Of a stretch of DNA of 64,000 nucleotides, positions 53,964 through 64,000 are shown in pieces. The notes beneath the pieces were generated by a model. The model saw only the letters and a list, made by a program, of their open reading frames with translations. It ran no database searches and had not been told where the DNA came from. The position numbers were made by a program, and so were the translations under genes. Numbering within the stretch: position 1 is the first letter of the stretch; every line of letters begins with the position of its first letter. The DNA is from Oscillospiraceae bacterium HV4-5-C5C (GTDB lineage Bacteria > Bacillota > Clostridia > Saccharofermentanales > Fastidiosipilaceae), in NCBI GenBank assembly GCA_012034405.1, contig JAAVLZ010000003.1, forward strand, positions 124,001 through 188,000. The letters run 5' to 3'.

Positions 53964-56087
53964 TCAGGCCTGGCTGATTTTCCCCTTGACATCAATCCAC
54001 AAATCTCTCAGTCTGGCGGCCTCTTCAAAATCCATCTTTTTAGCCGCCGCCTTCATATCCTTTTCAAGCCGGTCTGCAAGCCTCAGCAAATCACTGCCCT
54101 TCAGCTGCTTCAAAGCCTGCTTGGCATCCGGACTGTCAGCTGTCTTAATTTTATGGTCCAGACCTTCCTGAGCGGCGGCATCAGCCAATGTATCCAGCGC
54201 ATCACGAATATCCTTATGAATCGTCTGCGGAATGATATGATGCTCAGCATTATAGGCCTGCTGGATCGCGCGGCGACGGTTGGTTTCCGTAACCGCCTCC
54301 AGCATCTGAGGGGTGACCTCATCCGCATACATAATAACTTTCCCGTTAACATTGCGGGCTGCGCGGCCAATAATCTGAATCAGGGAGGTAGTTGACCTTA
54401 AAAAGCCCTGCCGGTCGGCATCCAGAATGCAGATTAAGGATACCTCCGGCAGATCCAGGCCCTCTCTTAACAGATTGATCCCTACCAGGATATCGTACTT
54501 GCCGTGGCGAAGATCCCTGAGGATTTTCAGTCGCTCGTCATTAGCGATAGCCGAATGTAAATAAGCCACTTTCAGATTTTCATTTTTCAGGAACACCGTC
54601 AGATCCTCCGCCATTTTTTTGGTCAGAGTCAGAATCAAGGCTCGTTCTCCCCTGGAGATGACTGCAGCGGTTTCAGTCAGAATATCTTCAATCTGACCGT
54701 CTACCGAATGAATGGCAATTTCCGGATCCAGCAGGCCGGTGGGCCGAATGATTTGCTGCGCAACCTGACTGCTGTGGCTTTTTTCATATTCACCTGGAGT
54801 TGCGCTGACAAAGACGGTCTGGCCCATCCTGGCCTGAAATTCCGGGAAATTAAGCGGACGGTTATCATATGCGGAAGGCAATCTGAAGCCAAAATCCACC
54901 AGACTGCTTTTGCGCGCGCGATCTCCCCTGAACATACCGCCGATCTGAGGCACAGTAACATGGGCCTCATCAATAAACAACAGGTAATCCTCAGGGAAAA
55001 AGTCCAGCAAGGTATAAGGTGGTTCACCGGGCTGGCGGCCGTCCAGATGTCTGGAGTAGTTTTCAATACCCTTGGTAAAGCCTGTTTCCCGCATCATTTC
55101 AAGATCATAACGAGTCCGCTGTTCAAGCCGGTAGGCTTCAATCAGCTTACCTTCCGCTTTCAGCTCCGACAGGCGCTGCTCCAATTCAGCTTCAATAGAA
55201 GCGATAGCCCGTTTCATCTTTACATCTGTCGTCGCGTAATGCGTAGCCGGAAATACAGCGACATAATTACGCACCGCTACTGTTTTACCGGTCAGGCGGT
55301 CCATTTCCGCTACCCGTTCAATCTCATCACCAAAAAATGAGACTCTGAGCATGAGCTGCTCTGAACTGGCCGGCCAGATATCCAGCGAGTCTCCCCTGAC
55401 CCTGAAAGTCCCGCGCTTGAGTTCAAAATCATTGCGGGTGTACTGGATGCTGACCAGCTCCGCAATCACCTCATCCCTGTCCTTTGACATGCCGGGACGC
55501 AGATGAACCATCATATGGGCATAATCTTCAGGATCACCCAAGCCATAGATACAGGAAACGGAAGCCACCACAATGACATCCCGCCGCTCCAGCAGTGAAG
55601 CGGTAGCGGAATGCCGCATGCGGTCAATTTCATCATTAATCGCTGAATCCTTTTCAATATAAGTATCTGAAGACGGAATATAGGCCTCAGGCTGGTAGTA
55701 ATCATAATAGCTGACAAAGTACTCCACCCGGTTGCGCGGAAAGAAAGCCATAAACTCAGCACAAAGCTGCCCGGCCAGCGTCTTGTTTGGCGCTATAACC
55801 AGCGCCGGTCGCTGCAGCCGTTGAATAACATTGGCCATGGTAAAAGTCTTGCCGGATCCGGTCACGCCCAGCAGGGTCTGGCCCTGATAGCCCGCTTCAA
55901 TGCCCCGGCAAAGCTCACTGATGGCCGCCGGCTGATCACCGGTGGGCTGCATGTCAGTTGATAAGATGAACTCACCGGTACGGGGCAGATCATTCAGCTG
56001 TCGCCTTTTAGCCAGGACCTTGATCCGTTCCTGATCCAGCTTTACCTCAGGTCCGGCAGCATCAGCAGCGCTTGTTTGGTTGACCAT
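53964..56087 (-). CDS. uvrB: Excinuclease ABC subunit B
   Basis: Damage-verifying helicase-like subunit of nucleotide excision repair. Walker [14 protein letters not shown], the beta-hairpin tip region [17 protein letters not shown], helicase motifs [12 protein letters not shown] and QIIGRAARN, and a C-terminal UVR coiled coil that binds UvrC ([12 protein letters not shown]). 707 residues with the chosen start, ATG 56087 (AGAGGTC upstream); the frame is open 37 codons more. An N-terminal extension of about 40 residues precedes the usual start. uvrA and uvrC are not in the window. Confidence 0.96.
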   Translation of the reverse strand: MVNQTSAADAAGPEVKLDQERIKVLAKRRQLNDLPRTGEFILSTDMQPTGDQPAAISELCRGIEAGYQGQTLLGVTGSGKTFTMANVIQRLQRPALVIAPNKTLAGQLCAEFMAFFPRNRVEYFVSYYDYYQPEAYIPSSDTYIEKDSAINDEIDRMRHSATASLLERRDVIVVASVSCIYGLGDPEDYAHMMVHLRPGMSKDRDEVIAELVSIQYTRNDFELKRGTFRVRGDSLDIWPASSEQLMLRVSFFGDEIERVAEMDRLTGKTVAVRNYVAVFPATHYATTDVKMKRAIASIEAELEQRLSELKAEGKLIEAYRLEQRTRYDLEMMRETGFTKGIENYSRHLDGRQPGEPPYTLLDFFPEDYLLFIDEAHVTVPQIGGMFRGDRARKSSLVDFGFRLPSAYDNRPLNFPEFQARMGQTVFVSATPGEYEKSHSSQVAQQIIRPTGLLDPEIAIHSVDGQIEDILTETAAVISRGERALILTLTKKMAEDLTVFLKNENLKVAYLHSAIANDERLKILRDLRHGKYDILVGINLLREGLDLPEVSLICILDADRQGFLRSTTSLIQIIGRAARNVNGKVIMYADEVTPQMLEAVTETNRRRAIQQAYNAEHHIIPQTIHKDIRDALDTLADAAAQEGLDHKIKTADSPDAKQALKQLKGSDLLRLADRLEKDMKAAAKKMDFEEAARLRDLWIDVKGKISQA

Positions 56088-56245
56088 CGTATGACCTCTT
56101 TCCGCCCGCAGCAAACTTATGTTCGGCTTATTATATGCGCTGCAGAGTGGTCTGACAAGTCCGTCTGTCCGGGCCAAAGGTAGCGGGCCGGAAATCAATC
56201 ACCTGCCCCGGTGGCGTCATTATCGGTGGCTGCCTCCAACCGTCT

Positions 56246-59200
56246 TTAATCAAAGTAGCGGACGCCGGAGCTGAATATGCGCTGATCTTTGGTCCCGGGT
56301 ATGTTTACGGCGACCTGAGTCCCATAGCGTTCAGAATGCCCCATCTTGCCCAGGATCCGGCCGTCCGGTGAAATGAGGCCTTCAGCTGCCATCACCGACC
56401 CGTTGGGATTCCATGGTAAATCCAATGTAGCCCGGCCTTGATCATCTACATACTGGCTTACAATCTGTCCGCTCGCCGCCAGCTTTTCAGCCCACTCTTC
56501 AGTCATGACCAGGCGGCCTTCGCCGTGGGAGACCGGCACACTGAAAATATCACCGACCTGAAGTCCGGACAGCCAGGGGCTATTCACTGAGGCTATGCGC
56601 GTTCGCACATACGTTGAGACGTGACGGCCGATCCGATTGGTCGTGAGAGTCGGATCACCATCAGCCTGGGGGCGGATTTCGCCATAAGGAATCAGGCCTA
56701 GCTTAAGTAAAGCCTGAAAGCCATTGCAGATGCCCAGCATCAATCCGTCGCGCTGGTACAGCAGCCGCATCACCGCTTCACTGATCCCGGGATTGCGTAA
56801 GGTAGTCGCGATAAATTTGCCGGAACCATCGGGCTCATCCCCGGCGCTGAAGCCGCCCGGCAGCATTAAAATCTGACATTGGTCGATCTGACGGGCAAGC
56901 TCCTGTAAATCTGCCTGCAGCAGTTCCGGCCGGATGTTGCGCAGCAAGAACAGGTTGACTTCAGCACCGGCATCAGCAAAGGCCCGCTCGCTGTCATAAT
57001 CACAATTAGTCCCGGGAAAAACCGGAATCAAAACTCTGGGCTGAGCTTTCAGGCCATTATGATGCCGGCTGACTGTCCGTTTTACCGGGGCAGCACTCCG
57101 GGTATAGCTCAAGGTAGGACAGCCAGATGACGGCTGCTCCGGTCTCTGCTCGACATTGATTCTGGTAGGGAAAACAGATTCCAGTGGTTTAGTCCACCAG
57201 CCCAGAGCCCGGGATAATTTAAGGCAGCTGTCCCGATAGCGAAGGGTTGGCGAAAGGGTCGTCCTGCCCAAGCGGACGGCACCCAGGATCTGCAAACGAT
57301 TCAGCTTTTCAATCTGTTCCGGGGAAAGCTGACCAGAATCAGCCGTAAAGTTCAGTTCCAAAATCAGGCCGGCAGTTGCCGCATGAAACAATTCTTTCAG
57401 CTCAAGGTCAAAATCGAAACTGAAGCCCAGGCCTTCGCTGAATAACTGCCTGACCGTAGCTGCCGCAGGGCCCATACCGTGAGTGGTAAAGCAACCTCCC
57501 AGGAGGCCTGCCTCCTGCCCCTCATGAACCGCCTGCCACTGTTGTTTGATCCGGTCTGCATCCGGTAAAGCCAGCTTGTTCTCAGCGGCCGGCATAAACC
57601 ACAGCTCCCGGTCCGGCTGAGCTAAAATGGCACTATGCAGGGATAAAGCCGGAGCGGTCGCCACCGCAAAACATACCACAGTAGGCGGAACACCCTGGTC
57701 GTTAAAACTGCCTGACATGCTGTCCTTGCCGCCGATGGCCGGAACCGCGTAATCCAGTTGAGCGTCCAGCGCGCCTAATAAGCCGGCCAGCGGCAAGCCC
57801 CAGTGTTCCGGATCGGACGTTTTAGGGAAATACTCCTGCAAAGAAAGCCTGACGCCCTGCCAGGACACTCCCATGGCTACCATTTTGGCCAGAGCCTCGG
57901 TAACACCCCAATAAGCGCCATGATACGGGCTCCAGTTGCCTATATACGGATCAAAGCCATAGGTCATCACACTGCACAGATCAGTGTGGCCGTGCCGCAG
58001 CGGAATCAGGGCGGCCATGCCTTCCTCAGGGCTGAGCTGAAAGCTGCCGCCCAGGGGCATCAGCACGGTACCGGCGCCAATACTGGCGTCAAAGCGTTCA
58101 GATAAGCCCTTCTGGCTGGCAAAACGGATTTGGGTCAATACTGCTTTTAATGCCTGATCAAACTCAGTGAGGGTGGTGGTGAGACGTGGTTTTTGCTGCC
58201 AATCCAGCGCCGGCAGTTTAGCCCTGGCTTCCTGAAGCGCCCCGTTTGTTGCAATAAATGCGCGAGGCAGGTCCACTAAAGTCTGATCCCGCCAGGTCAT
58301 AACCAGGCGCGGTTCCGCCGTGACCCAGGCCACTACGGTGGCCTCCAGATTCTCCGCTTCCGCGAATCGGATAAACAGATCGGCATCTTTGGCTCTGACC
58401 ACACAGGCCATACGCTCCTGTGACTCCGAGATTGCGATTTCCGTACCGTCCAGACCCTCGTACTTTTTGGGGACGCGATCCAGCTCAATCCGGAGGCCAT
58501 CAGCCAGTTCGCCAATAGCCACCGCTACGCCGCCGGCGCCAAAATCATTACAGCGGCGAATCAGACGCGCGGCTTCCGGCCGGCGCATCAGGCGCTGGAT
58601 ATTCCGCTCAGTAGGCGGGTTGCCCTTCTGCACCTCAGAGCCCGATTGCCGGACTGACGATTCATCATGGCTTTTGGACGAGCCGGTTGCGCCGCCAATA
58701 CCGTCCCGGCCGGTACGGCCTCCCAGCAGGACCACCACATCACCCGGCTCAGGTGTTTCTCTGATCACCTGGTCCGCCGGCGCAGCTGCCACCACCGCGC
58801 CGATTTCCAGCCTTTTCGTGACATAACCCGGATGGTACATTTCACTGACCAGGCCGGTAGCCAGACCGATCTGATTGCCATAAGAGCTATAGCCTGCGGC
58901 AGCGCCTTGGGTCAGTTTGCGCTGCGGCAGTTTGCCAGGCCAGGTGCTTTCAACCGGCGCGGTCGGGTCCCCGCTGCCGGTTACCCGCATAGCTTGGTAT
59001 ACATAGGCCCGGCCCGACAGCGGGTCTCTGATGGCACCGCCCAGACAGGTAGCCGCACCGCCAAAGGGCTCAATCTCAGTGGGATGATTGTGGGTTTCAT
59101 TTTTAAACATCAGCAGATAAGGGACTGCCCGTCCGTCAACCGGAACCGTGATTTTAAGGCTGCAGGCGTTAATCTCCTCTGACTCATCCAGATCTGACAG

Positions 59201-60142
59201 TAAGCCCTGCTGTTTCAGATACCGCGCGCCCAGAGTTGCTATATCCATCAGGCAGGCGGGACGGTCAGCCGCCCGGGAGCCCAGACAGGTCTGCCGCAGC
59301 TGCTGATACGCCTGCCAGCGGCCGGCCAGGAAGCAGGAAAAATCGGCCTGACCGCCGGAAGTCGCCAGGGACTTCAGCTGCTCTGAAACCAGTTCACCGC
59401 CAGCGGTATAAACGGATTTCAGCGCCGTAGCAAAGGTTGTGTGTCGGCAGTGATCCGACCAGTATGTATCCAGTACCTTGATTTCAGTCATACTGGGGTC
59501 CCGATCTTCTTCAGCAAAAAATGCCTGGACCAGCTCGATATCAGCCTGACTCATAGCCAGACCGTGGCTTTCGCGCCATTCAGATATATCTGTTTTACTC
59601 AGTGTTCTGAAACCAGTAACAGTAGCGATCGCCTCAGGCTGCTTAACCTGCAGTTCCAGACTTTCAGGCTTTTCTAAACCAGCCTCCCTGGCCTCAACCG
59701 GATTTATTAAGTAGCGGCGGATAACCGCCTGTTCAGCAGACTGTATCCGGCCGGTAAACGCATAGACTTTAGCGCAGCGTACCAGCGGCCGTTGCTTCGG
59801 ATTCAGCAATTGTACGCACTGCCCGGCTGAATCCTCCCGCTGTTCATACTGTCCGGGCAAGGCTTCTACTGCCAATACAAAATCGGCGTAGCTGAGATCC
59901 GCAATTTCATCATAGACCTCATCCAGCGGCGCCTGAGCCCAGACCGTCCAGCGGGTCTGTGTCATCAAAGCAGCATCCGGCCCGCTGATATCATAACGAT
60001 TATAGATTTTCAGGCCGGTTAGTCCGCCCAAGCCAAAATTGTCCCTCAGATCTTGTAAAATCTGTTCAGCTTCAACTGCATAAGCCTCTTTACGGGCGAC
60101 AAATAATCTGACTGTCTCCCGTTCCCCCGCTTGATCGATCAT
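56246..60142 (-). CDS. purL: Phosphoribosylformylglycinamidine synthase, single-chain PurSLQ type
   Basis: Fourth step of purine synthesis: FGAR plus glutamine and ATP to FGAM. Domains in order: PurS-like N-terminus (about residues 1-170), linker and PurL halves with the ATP/substrate motif SDHCRHTTFATALK and NETHNHPTEIEPFGGAATC (metal site), second half with GGKDSMSGSF, and a C-terminal glutamine amidotransferase starting near PGTNCDYDSERAF with the nucleophile in GICNGFQALL. 1298 residues. B. subtilis makes the same activity from three proteins; the fused form is common in Clostridia. AGGAGG before the ATG. No other de novo purine genes besides purB are near. Confidence 0.95.
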   Translation of the reverse strand: MIDQAGERETVRLFVARKEAYAVEAEQILQDLRDNFGLGGLTGLKIYNRYDISGPDAALMTQTRWTVWAQAPLDEVYDEIADLSYADFVLAVEALPGQYEQREDSAGQCVQLLNPKQRPLVRCAKVYAFTGRIQSAEQAVIRRYLINPVEAREAGLEKPESLELQVKQPEAIATVTGFRTLSKTDISEWRESHGLAMSQADIELVQAFFAEEDRDPSMTEIKVLDTYWSDHCRHTTFATALKSVYTAGGELVSEQLKSLATSGGQADFSCFLAGRWQAYQQLRQTCLGSRAADRPACLMDIATLGARYLKQQGLLSDLDESEEINACSLKITVPVDGRAVPYLLMFKNETHNHPTEIEPFGGAATCLGGAIRDPLSGRAYVYQAMRVTGSGDPTAPVESTWPGKLPQRKLTQGAAAGYSSYGNQIGLATGLVSEMYHPGYVTKRLEIGAVVAAAPADQVIRETPEPGDVVVLLGGRTGRDGIGGATGSSKSHDESSVRQSGSEVQKGNPPTERNIQRLMRRPEAARLIRRCNDFGAGGVAVAIGELADGLRIELDRVPKKYEGLDGTEIAISESQERMACVVRAKDADLFIRFAEAENLEATVVAWVTAEPRLVMTWRDQTLVDLPRAFIATNGALQEARAKLPALDWQQKPRLTTTLTEFDQALKAVLTQIRFASQKGLSERFDASIGAGTVLMPLGGSFQLSPEEGMAALIPLRHGHTDLCSVMTYGFDPYIGNWSPYHGAYWGVTEALAKMVAMGVSWQGVRLSLQEYFPKTSDPEHWGLPLAGLLGALDAQLDYAVPAIGGKDSMSGSFNDQGVPPTVVCFAVATAPALSLHSAILAQPDRELWFMPAAENKLALPDADRIKQQWQAVHEGQEAGLLGGCFTTHGMGPAAATVRQLFSEGLGFSFDFDLELKELFHAATAGLILELNFTADSGQLSPEQIEKLNRLQILGAVRLGRTTLSPTLRYRDSCLKLSRALGWWTKPLESVFPTRINVEQRPEQPSSGCPTLSYTRSAAPVKRTVSRHHNGLKAQPRVLIPVFPGTNCDYDSERAFADAGAEVNLFLLRNIRPELLQADLQELARQIDQCQILMLPGGFSAGDEPDGSGKFIATTLRNPGISEAVMRLLYQRDGLMLGICNGFQALLKLGLIPYGEIRPQADGDPTLTTNRIGRHVSTYVRTRIASVNSPWLSGLQVGDIFSVPVSHGEGRLVMTEEWAEKLAASGQIVSQYVDDQGRATLDLPWNPNGSVMAAEGLISPDGRILGKMGHSERYGTQVAVNIPGTKDQRIFSSGVRYFD

Positions 60143-60212
60143 GTTGCTTCCTCCTGCAGGAAAATCAATTACGGCTCAAGTTTACCCTAACTTGACTTCT
60201 CAGGCCAGCGAT

Positions 60213-60250
60213 AAAACAAAAGACCGTCCCCTGCTCAGGAAACGGTCTTT
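60213..60250 (-). terminator. Terminator of htpG
   Basis: AAAGACCGT (60219-60227) pairs with ACGGTCTTT (60242-60250); on the minus strand the hairpin runs into TGTTTTAT just after the htpG stop. Confidence 0.8.
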
Positions 60251-60267
60251 CATCGGTTTATCCGCTC

Positions 60268-62211
60268 TTAATCCAGTTCATTCAGCAGTCGTGTACTGCG
60301 GCTCAGGAAATCAGCCAGATCCTGTCCGGCCAGGCTGCCGTGGCTGAGTCTGGCCAGATCATAAATCTGTCTGGCTATTTCATCTCCCTGTTCTTTTTTA
60401 GCCGGAATATCCGCCAGACTGCGGAGTTTAGCGGCTAAGGGACTGTCCGTATTGACCGCCAGGGTCTGCTCAATCGGAAACATGCTGTCAAAATCCATGC
60501 CAGAGTCCTTGCCCTGCATCCGTTCAAACTGTTTGCGCATTTCCTGCGAGCGGCGGGAGGTTTCTGATTCGGTCAGTACGGCAGCCGGTCCGTCTTCGCC
60601 CAAAGCTCTGACCTCAACAGTCAGTTTATCCTGCCCGCTGATGCGGCGGAAAAGCTTCTCAAAGGTTTCTTGGTGTTCAATCACACCCTCAGCAGCGTCC
60701 ACTTCAGAATCAATACGGACAAATTTGAGCGGTGATTGCTTTTGCTCCAGCATGGACATAAACGGATTATCCAGTTCATGATCCATGATAACTACGGTGT
60801 GACCGGCATCAGCCGCTCTTTTTATATATGCGACCTGGCGGGCTTTATCAGTGGTATACCAGATCTTTTGTCCTAATTCCTTAACGGTCTTGAATTCTCC
60901 GTCAGTCGTTTCAAAAAGCAGCGCGTCTTTCATGCGGTCATAAAATTTCTCTTCCCTGAGGCAGCCGTATTTGACAAAAACAGCCAGATCCTTCCAGTAG
61001 CCGTTATAAATATCCCGTTCCTTTTCAAACATTTTGGTCAGACGGTCCGCCACTTTACGGACAATATGTTCGCTCAGTTTTTTGACATAGCTGTCATTCT
61101 GCAGGAAGCTGCGGGAAACGTTCAGGGGCAGATCCGGCGCGTCGATACAGCCTTTCAGCAGGAACAGGAAATCCGGGATCACTTCTTTGATATTATCTGC
61201 GACAAAAACCTGGTTGCTGTACAGCTTGATCCGGCCGTCCAGGGTTTCATAGGTATTTTCCGCTTGCGGGAAATACAAAATCCCCTGGACATGAAAAGGA
61301 TAATCCATGTTCAGGTGAATCCAGAACAATGGCTCGCGGTAATCATGGAAAGTGTCGCGGTAAAAGGCTTTATACTCCTCATCCGTGCAATCCTTGGGCG
61401 CTTTTTGCCACAGCGGATGGGGATGATTAACCGGGCCGGCTTCGGCTGGTTCATAAAGCGTGGGCTGGGCTTCAGTAAAATCTTCTTTTTTCTCAAGGGC
61501 TTCCGCTTTGCGCTTTTCCCAGGCTTCAACCTGTTCTTTATAGCGCTTTTCACGGTCGGATTTTTGCTCCCGGTCACTGACCACATCCGTAAAGTAAATT
61601 TCATAAGGCATGAACTCACAATATTTATGCAGAATATCACGCACTTTATAGCCGGTCAGCTCAGCCTGCGCTTCTTCATTCAGCGTGAGGATAATGTCCG
61701 TGCCGCGCTCTGCCCTGTCTCCTGCGTCTAATACAAACTCCATACCTTCCGCGCTGGTCCAGCGGGCTGGAGTGGCGTCTTTACGATAGGATCTGGTATT
61801 AATTACCACCTGCGAGGACACCATGAAAGCGGAGTAAAAGCCTAAGCCAAAATGACCGATGATCGCTCCCTCATCGCCCTTATCTTTATACTGTTCCAAA
61901 AAGCTGACCGCTCCGGAATATGCAATCTGATTAATATATTTATCTATTTCCTCAGCGGTCATACCCAGACCATTATCGCTGACTGTCAGGGTATGCTGAT
62001 CGGTATCCAGTACCACATCAATCCGGTAAGCTTCATTTGCATCAGCGTCAGTTTCACCCAGCTGCACCAGGCGCTTGAATTTGCTGATGGCATCCGTACC
62101 ATTTGACACTAATTCGCGAAGGAAAATGTCCTGATCTGAATACAGCCATTTCCGTATCACCGGAAATATATTCTCAGTATTAACACTGATTTGTCCTTCT
62201 TTACGCTCCAT
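60268..62211 (-). CDS. htpG: Chaperone HtpG (Hsp90)
   Basis: ATP-driven chaperone dimer. N-terminal GHKL ATPase: ISVNTENIFPVIRKWLYSD, LRELVSNGTDAISK, SDNGLGMTAEEI and IGHFGLGFYSAFM are all intact. A charged linker (about residues 215-260, rich in Lys/Glu) separates it from the middle domain, as in other Firmicute HtpG. 647 residues. Its promoter has an extended -10; I see no CIRCE or CtsR-type repeat, so heat-shock control is not evident. Confidence 0.96.
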   Translation of the reverse strand: MERKEGQISVNTENIFPVIRKWLYSDQDIFLRELVSNGTDAISKFKRLVQLGETDADANEAYRIDVVLDTDQHTLTVSDNGLGMTAEEIDKYINQIAYSGAVSFLEQYKDKGDEGAIIGHFGLGFYSAFMVSSQVVINTRSYRKDATPARWTSAEGMEFVLDAGDRAERGTDIILTLNEEAQAELTGYKVRDILHKYCEFMPYEIYFTDVVSDREQKSDREKRYKEQVEAWEKRKAEALEKKEDFTEAQPTLYEPAEAGPVNHPHPLWQKAPKDCTDEEYKAFYRDTFHDYREPLFWIHLNMDYPFHVQGILYFPQAENTYETLDGRIKLYSNQVFVADNIKEVIPDFLFLLKGCIDAPDLPLNVSRSFLQNDSYVKKLSEHIVRKVADRLTKMFEKERDIYNGYWKDLAVFVKYGCLREEKFYDRMKDALLFETTDGEFKTVKELGQKIWYTTDKARQVAYIKRAADAGHTVVIMDHELDNPFMSMLEQKQSPLKFVRIDSEVDAAEGVIEHQETFEKLFRRISGQDKLTVEVRALGEDGPAAVLTESETSRRSQEMRKQFERMQGKDSGMDFDSMFPIEQTLAVNTDSPLAAKLRSLADIPAKKEQGDEIARQIYDLARLSHGSLAGQDLADFLSRSTRLLNELD

Positions 62212-62251
62212 GCTAGACTCCTCTTTTCTTATTACTTATTGGCAAGTGGTA

Positions 62252-62279
62252 ATTATAGCATGACTGGATGATTTTGTAA
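62252..62279 (-). promoter_or_regulatory. Promoter of htpG
   Basis: Minus-strand TTACAA (62274-62279), 16-base spacer and TATAAT (62252-62257), the latter as extended -10 TGCTATAAT; about 45 bases before the htpG ATG. Confidence 0.7.
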
Positions 62280-62375
62280 CGTCGGATCCTTGCTACGATT
62301 AACCGAAATTGTCCTATTTTATAGCGTCTGGCGAGCTTTGCCGCTGTTTGAAATCCCGGCGGCGAGTAAACCATA

Positions 62376-62412
62376 CATGTATTTTTATGCATTATATATG
62401 AATTATATGCGA
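62376..62412 (+). promoter_or_regulatory. Paired ARG boxes (ArgR/AhrC operator) upstream of argG
   Basis: CATGTATTTTTATGCAT (62376-62392) and TATGAATTATATGCGA (62397-62412) both resemble the ARG-box consensus, and their centres are 21 bases apart, the usual spacing for two ArgR sites. A possible -35 TTGAAA lies at 62348-62353. Location about 80-115 bases before argG fits repression by arginine. Confidence 0.7.
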
Positions 62413-62490
62413 AGGTCTTGCATACTCCTGCATGCTGTGCTAAAGTAAGCCACAGGCTGAAGCAGTACTTCACGGATGAGGAGATTTATC

Positions 62491-63711
62491 ATGAGCAAAG
62501 AAAGATTTTTACTGGCTTATTCAGGCGGTCTGGATACTTCAATTATCATTTCATGGCTGAAAGAGCATTATGATTGTGATGTGATAGCTATGGCAGGTGA
62601 CGTCGGCATTGGCGTAGATGAGGCGGAGCTTAAGGAAAAGGCGCTCAAATGCGGCGCGGAGAAATGCTATGTCATTGATATGACCGAGGAATTTATTACT
62701 GATTTTATATATCCCACTTTAAAGGCCAACGCTGTGTATGAAGGCAAGTATTTGTTAGGCACCTCATTTGCCCGGCCATTAATTGCCAAGCATATGGTTG
62801 ATATTGCCCGTCAGGAACACTGCAGCACGATCTGTCATGGCGCCACCGGCAAAGGCAATGATCAGGTCCGTTTTGAGCTGACCATCAAGGCCCTGGCGCC
62901 GGAGCTTAAAATTCTGGCTCCCTGGCGGATCTGGGATATTAAATCCCGTGATGAAGAAGTTGATTACGCCAAGGCCCGGAACATTCCGATTCCGGTCACC
63001 AAAAAAGATAATTACAGCATGGATCAGAACATCTGGCATCTGAGCCATGAAGGTATGGATCTGGAAAATCCGGCAAATGAGCCGCATTATGATCAGATCT
63101 TAAAACTAATGGTATCTCCTGAAGCGGCGCCGGATAAACCCACCTATGTTGACCTGACCTTTGAAAACGGTATTCCGGTTGAAGTGGATGGCATCACCGG
63201 GGCTACTGAGATATTAAAGCACCTGAATGAGGTGGCCGGCCAGAATGGTGTTGGCATTGCAGATATGGTTGAAAACCGCCTGGTCGGCATGAAAAGCCGC
63301 GGCGTTTATGAAACCCCCGGCGGCACCGTCATGTATGCCGCCCATCGCGAGCTGGAACTCCTGACCCTGGACCGCGATACGCTGCATTATAAAGATCTGG
63401 TCGCACAGCGCTATGCTGAGCTGGTATACTACGGTCAATGGTATCATCCTCTGAGGGAGGCGCTGCAGGCCTTTGTGGATGAAACCCAAAAGGTGGTCAC
63501 CGGCAAGGTCAGGTTGAAATTATATAAAGGCAATGTGTTGCCGGCCGGCACCACCTCCCCCTTCTCTCTCTACCAGGAGGAATTGTCAACCTTCAGTGAA
63601 GATCATGTTTATGATCAAAAAGACGCTGGCGGCTTTATCAACTGCTTTGGCCTGCCTATGAAGGTCGTGGCTCAGATGAAGCAGCGGAACGGTTTGCTGC
63701 CTAAAGCCTGA
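62491..63711 (+). CDS. argG: Argininosuccinate synthase
   Basis: Joins citrulline and aspartate with ATP in arginine synthesis. ATP-site motif [14 protein letters not shown] (about residues 7-20), [12 protein letters not shown] and the citrulline/aspartate-binding region [14 protein letters not shown] are intact. 406 residues, normal. The ATG at 62491 has GAGGAG upstream; five more codons are open upstream. argH follows 125 bases later behind a hairpin. Confidence 0.97.
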   Translation: MSKERFLLAYSGGLDTSIIISWLKEHYDCDVIAMAGDVGIGVDEAELKEKALKCGAEKCYVIDMTEEFITDFIYPTLKANAVYEGKYLLGTSFARPLIAKHMVDIARQEHCSTICHGATGKGNDQVRFELTIKALAPELKILAPWRIWDIKSRDEEVDYAKARNIPIPVTKKDNYSMDQNIWHLSHEGMDLENPANEPHYDQILKLMVSPEAAPDKPTYVDLTFENGIPVEVDGITGATEILKHLNEVAGQNGVGIADMVENRLVGMKSRGVYETPGGTVMYAAHRELELLTLDRDTLHYKDLVAQRYAELVYYGQWYHPLREALQAFVDETQKVVTGKVRLKLYKGNVLPAGTTSPFSLYQEELSTFSEDHVYDQKDAGGFINCFGLPMKVVAQMKQRNGLLPKA

Positions 63712-63785
63712 TGCGTTTGAGCCGCAATCGCGGGCAGGCGTCGACTCAGGCCGGACCGAAAGACTGAAGCTAAGTTCAGCTGGTA

Positions 63786-63817
63786 AAGATGCGGAGCGCT
63801 CACTCCGCATCTTTATT
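63786..63817 (+). terminator. Terminator or attenuator between argG and argH
   Basis: An 11-bp perfect stem (63786-63796 with 63803-63813) is followed by TTATTACT. It lies 20 bases before argH, so part of the transcripts may end here. Confidence 0.6.
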
Positions 63818-63836
63818 ACTGCAGGAAGGAATGCGC

Positions 63837-64000
63837 ATGGAAGATAAATTGTGGGCTGGTCGTTTCAGCAAGGAAACCGCCGCGGCCGTAGACCGTTACA
63901 ACCGGTCGATCGCTTATGACAGCAGAATGTACCCGGAGGATATCGCCGGCAGCATGGCACATGCGGCTATGCTGGCCAGACAGGGGGTCATCAGTGCTGA
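63837..64000 (+). CDS. argH: Argininosuccinate lyase, 3' end outside the window
   Basis: Splits argininosuccinate into arginine and fumarate. Only the first 54 residues are in the window: LWAGRFSKETAAAVDRYN is the family start, followed by the YDSRMYPEDIAGSMAHAAML block. The ATG at 63837 is preceded by AGGAAGGA; an ATG at 63831 is too close to that RBS. It continues the arginine unit begun by argG. Confidence 0.93.
   Translation, partial: MEDKLWAGRFSKETAAAVDRYNRSIAYDSRMYPEDIAGSMAHAAMLARQGVISA

Noticed and set aside
62213-62473. Open frame of 86 codons upstream of htpG on the minus strand
   Set aside because: It runs through the htpG promoter and the ARG boxes, and has no RBS or family similarity.
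1-64000. CRISPR arrays, insertion sequences, prophage or defence islands
   Set aside because: No spaced repeats, transposase or phage genes were seen; the single tyrosine recombinase has no element around it.

Overview
The window looks like an ordinary chromosomal segment of a low-to-mid GC Firmicute, most likely a member of the Clostridia. Evidence: Gram-positive style ribosome binding sites (AGGAGG), sigma-A promoters of the TTGACA-17-TATAAT type, MutS2, RbgA/YlqF, YdbC, a single-chain PurL, a dnaE-pfkA gene pair, and a small protein ending in a Spo0A-type DNA-binding domain. The exact lineage cannot be fixed from the sequence alone. I see no rRNA operon, prophage, insertion sequence or CRISPR array. 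There is one tRNA (Thr-UGU).

Layout. 1-5 kb: the 3' part of leuA (+), a 980-base gene-free stretch holding DnaA-box-like sites, asd (-) and a lone XerC/D-type tyrosine recombinase (+). 5-10 kb: a complete branched-chain amino acid ABC transporter operon (livK-H-M-G-F, +) with a terminator/attenuator after livK. 10-25 kb, mostly minus: an M18 aminopeptidase with a coupled unknown membrane protein, a PHP phosphatase (+), rarA, glyA, a cysteine desulfurase-thiI pair, a GntR/UTRA regulator, aminotransferase-purB, and rbgA-rnhB-yraN behind rplS. 25-34 kb: rplS, a YcxB-like membrane protein coupled to a rho gene with a very long inserted linker, mreB, tRNA-Thr, a DUF1858-GntR/FCD pair, HU and the Spo0A_C-domain protein. 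34-44 kb: ligA with followers, ydbC-like, nagA plus a phosphoesterase (+), fba, valS and nagB. 44-62 kb: mutS2, pgsA, pfkA, dnaE, phosphoglucomutase, uvrB, purL and htpG. 62-64 kb: argG and the start of argH (+) behind a paired ARG-box operator.

The genes cover core metabolism (Leu, Asp family, Arg, purine, one-carbon, glycolysis, amino-sugar use), tRNA thiolation, DNA replication and repair (dnaE, ligA, uvrB, rarA, mutS2, rnhB), transcription termination and cell shape. Most genes from 10 to 62 kb are on the minus strand, which suggests the replication fork runs from high to low coordinates. The most unusual items are the Rho linker of about 400 residues, the orphan Spo0A effector-domain protein, the DnaA-box-bearing intergenic stretch at 1.7-2.6 kb, and several well-formed operators and leaders. 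I found no clear multi-gene novel system.
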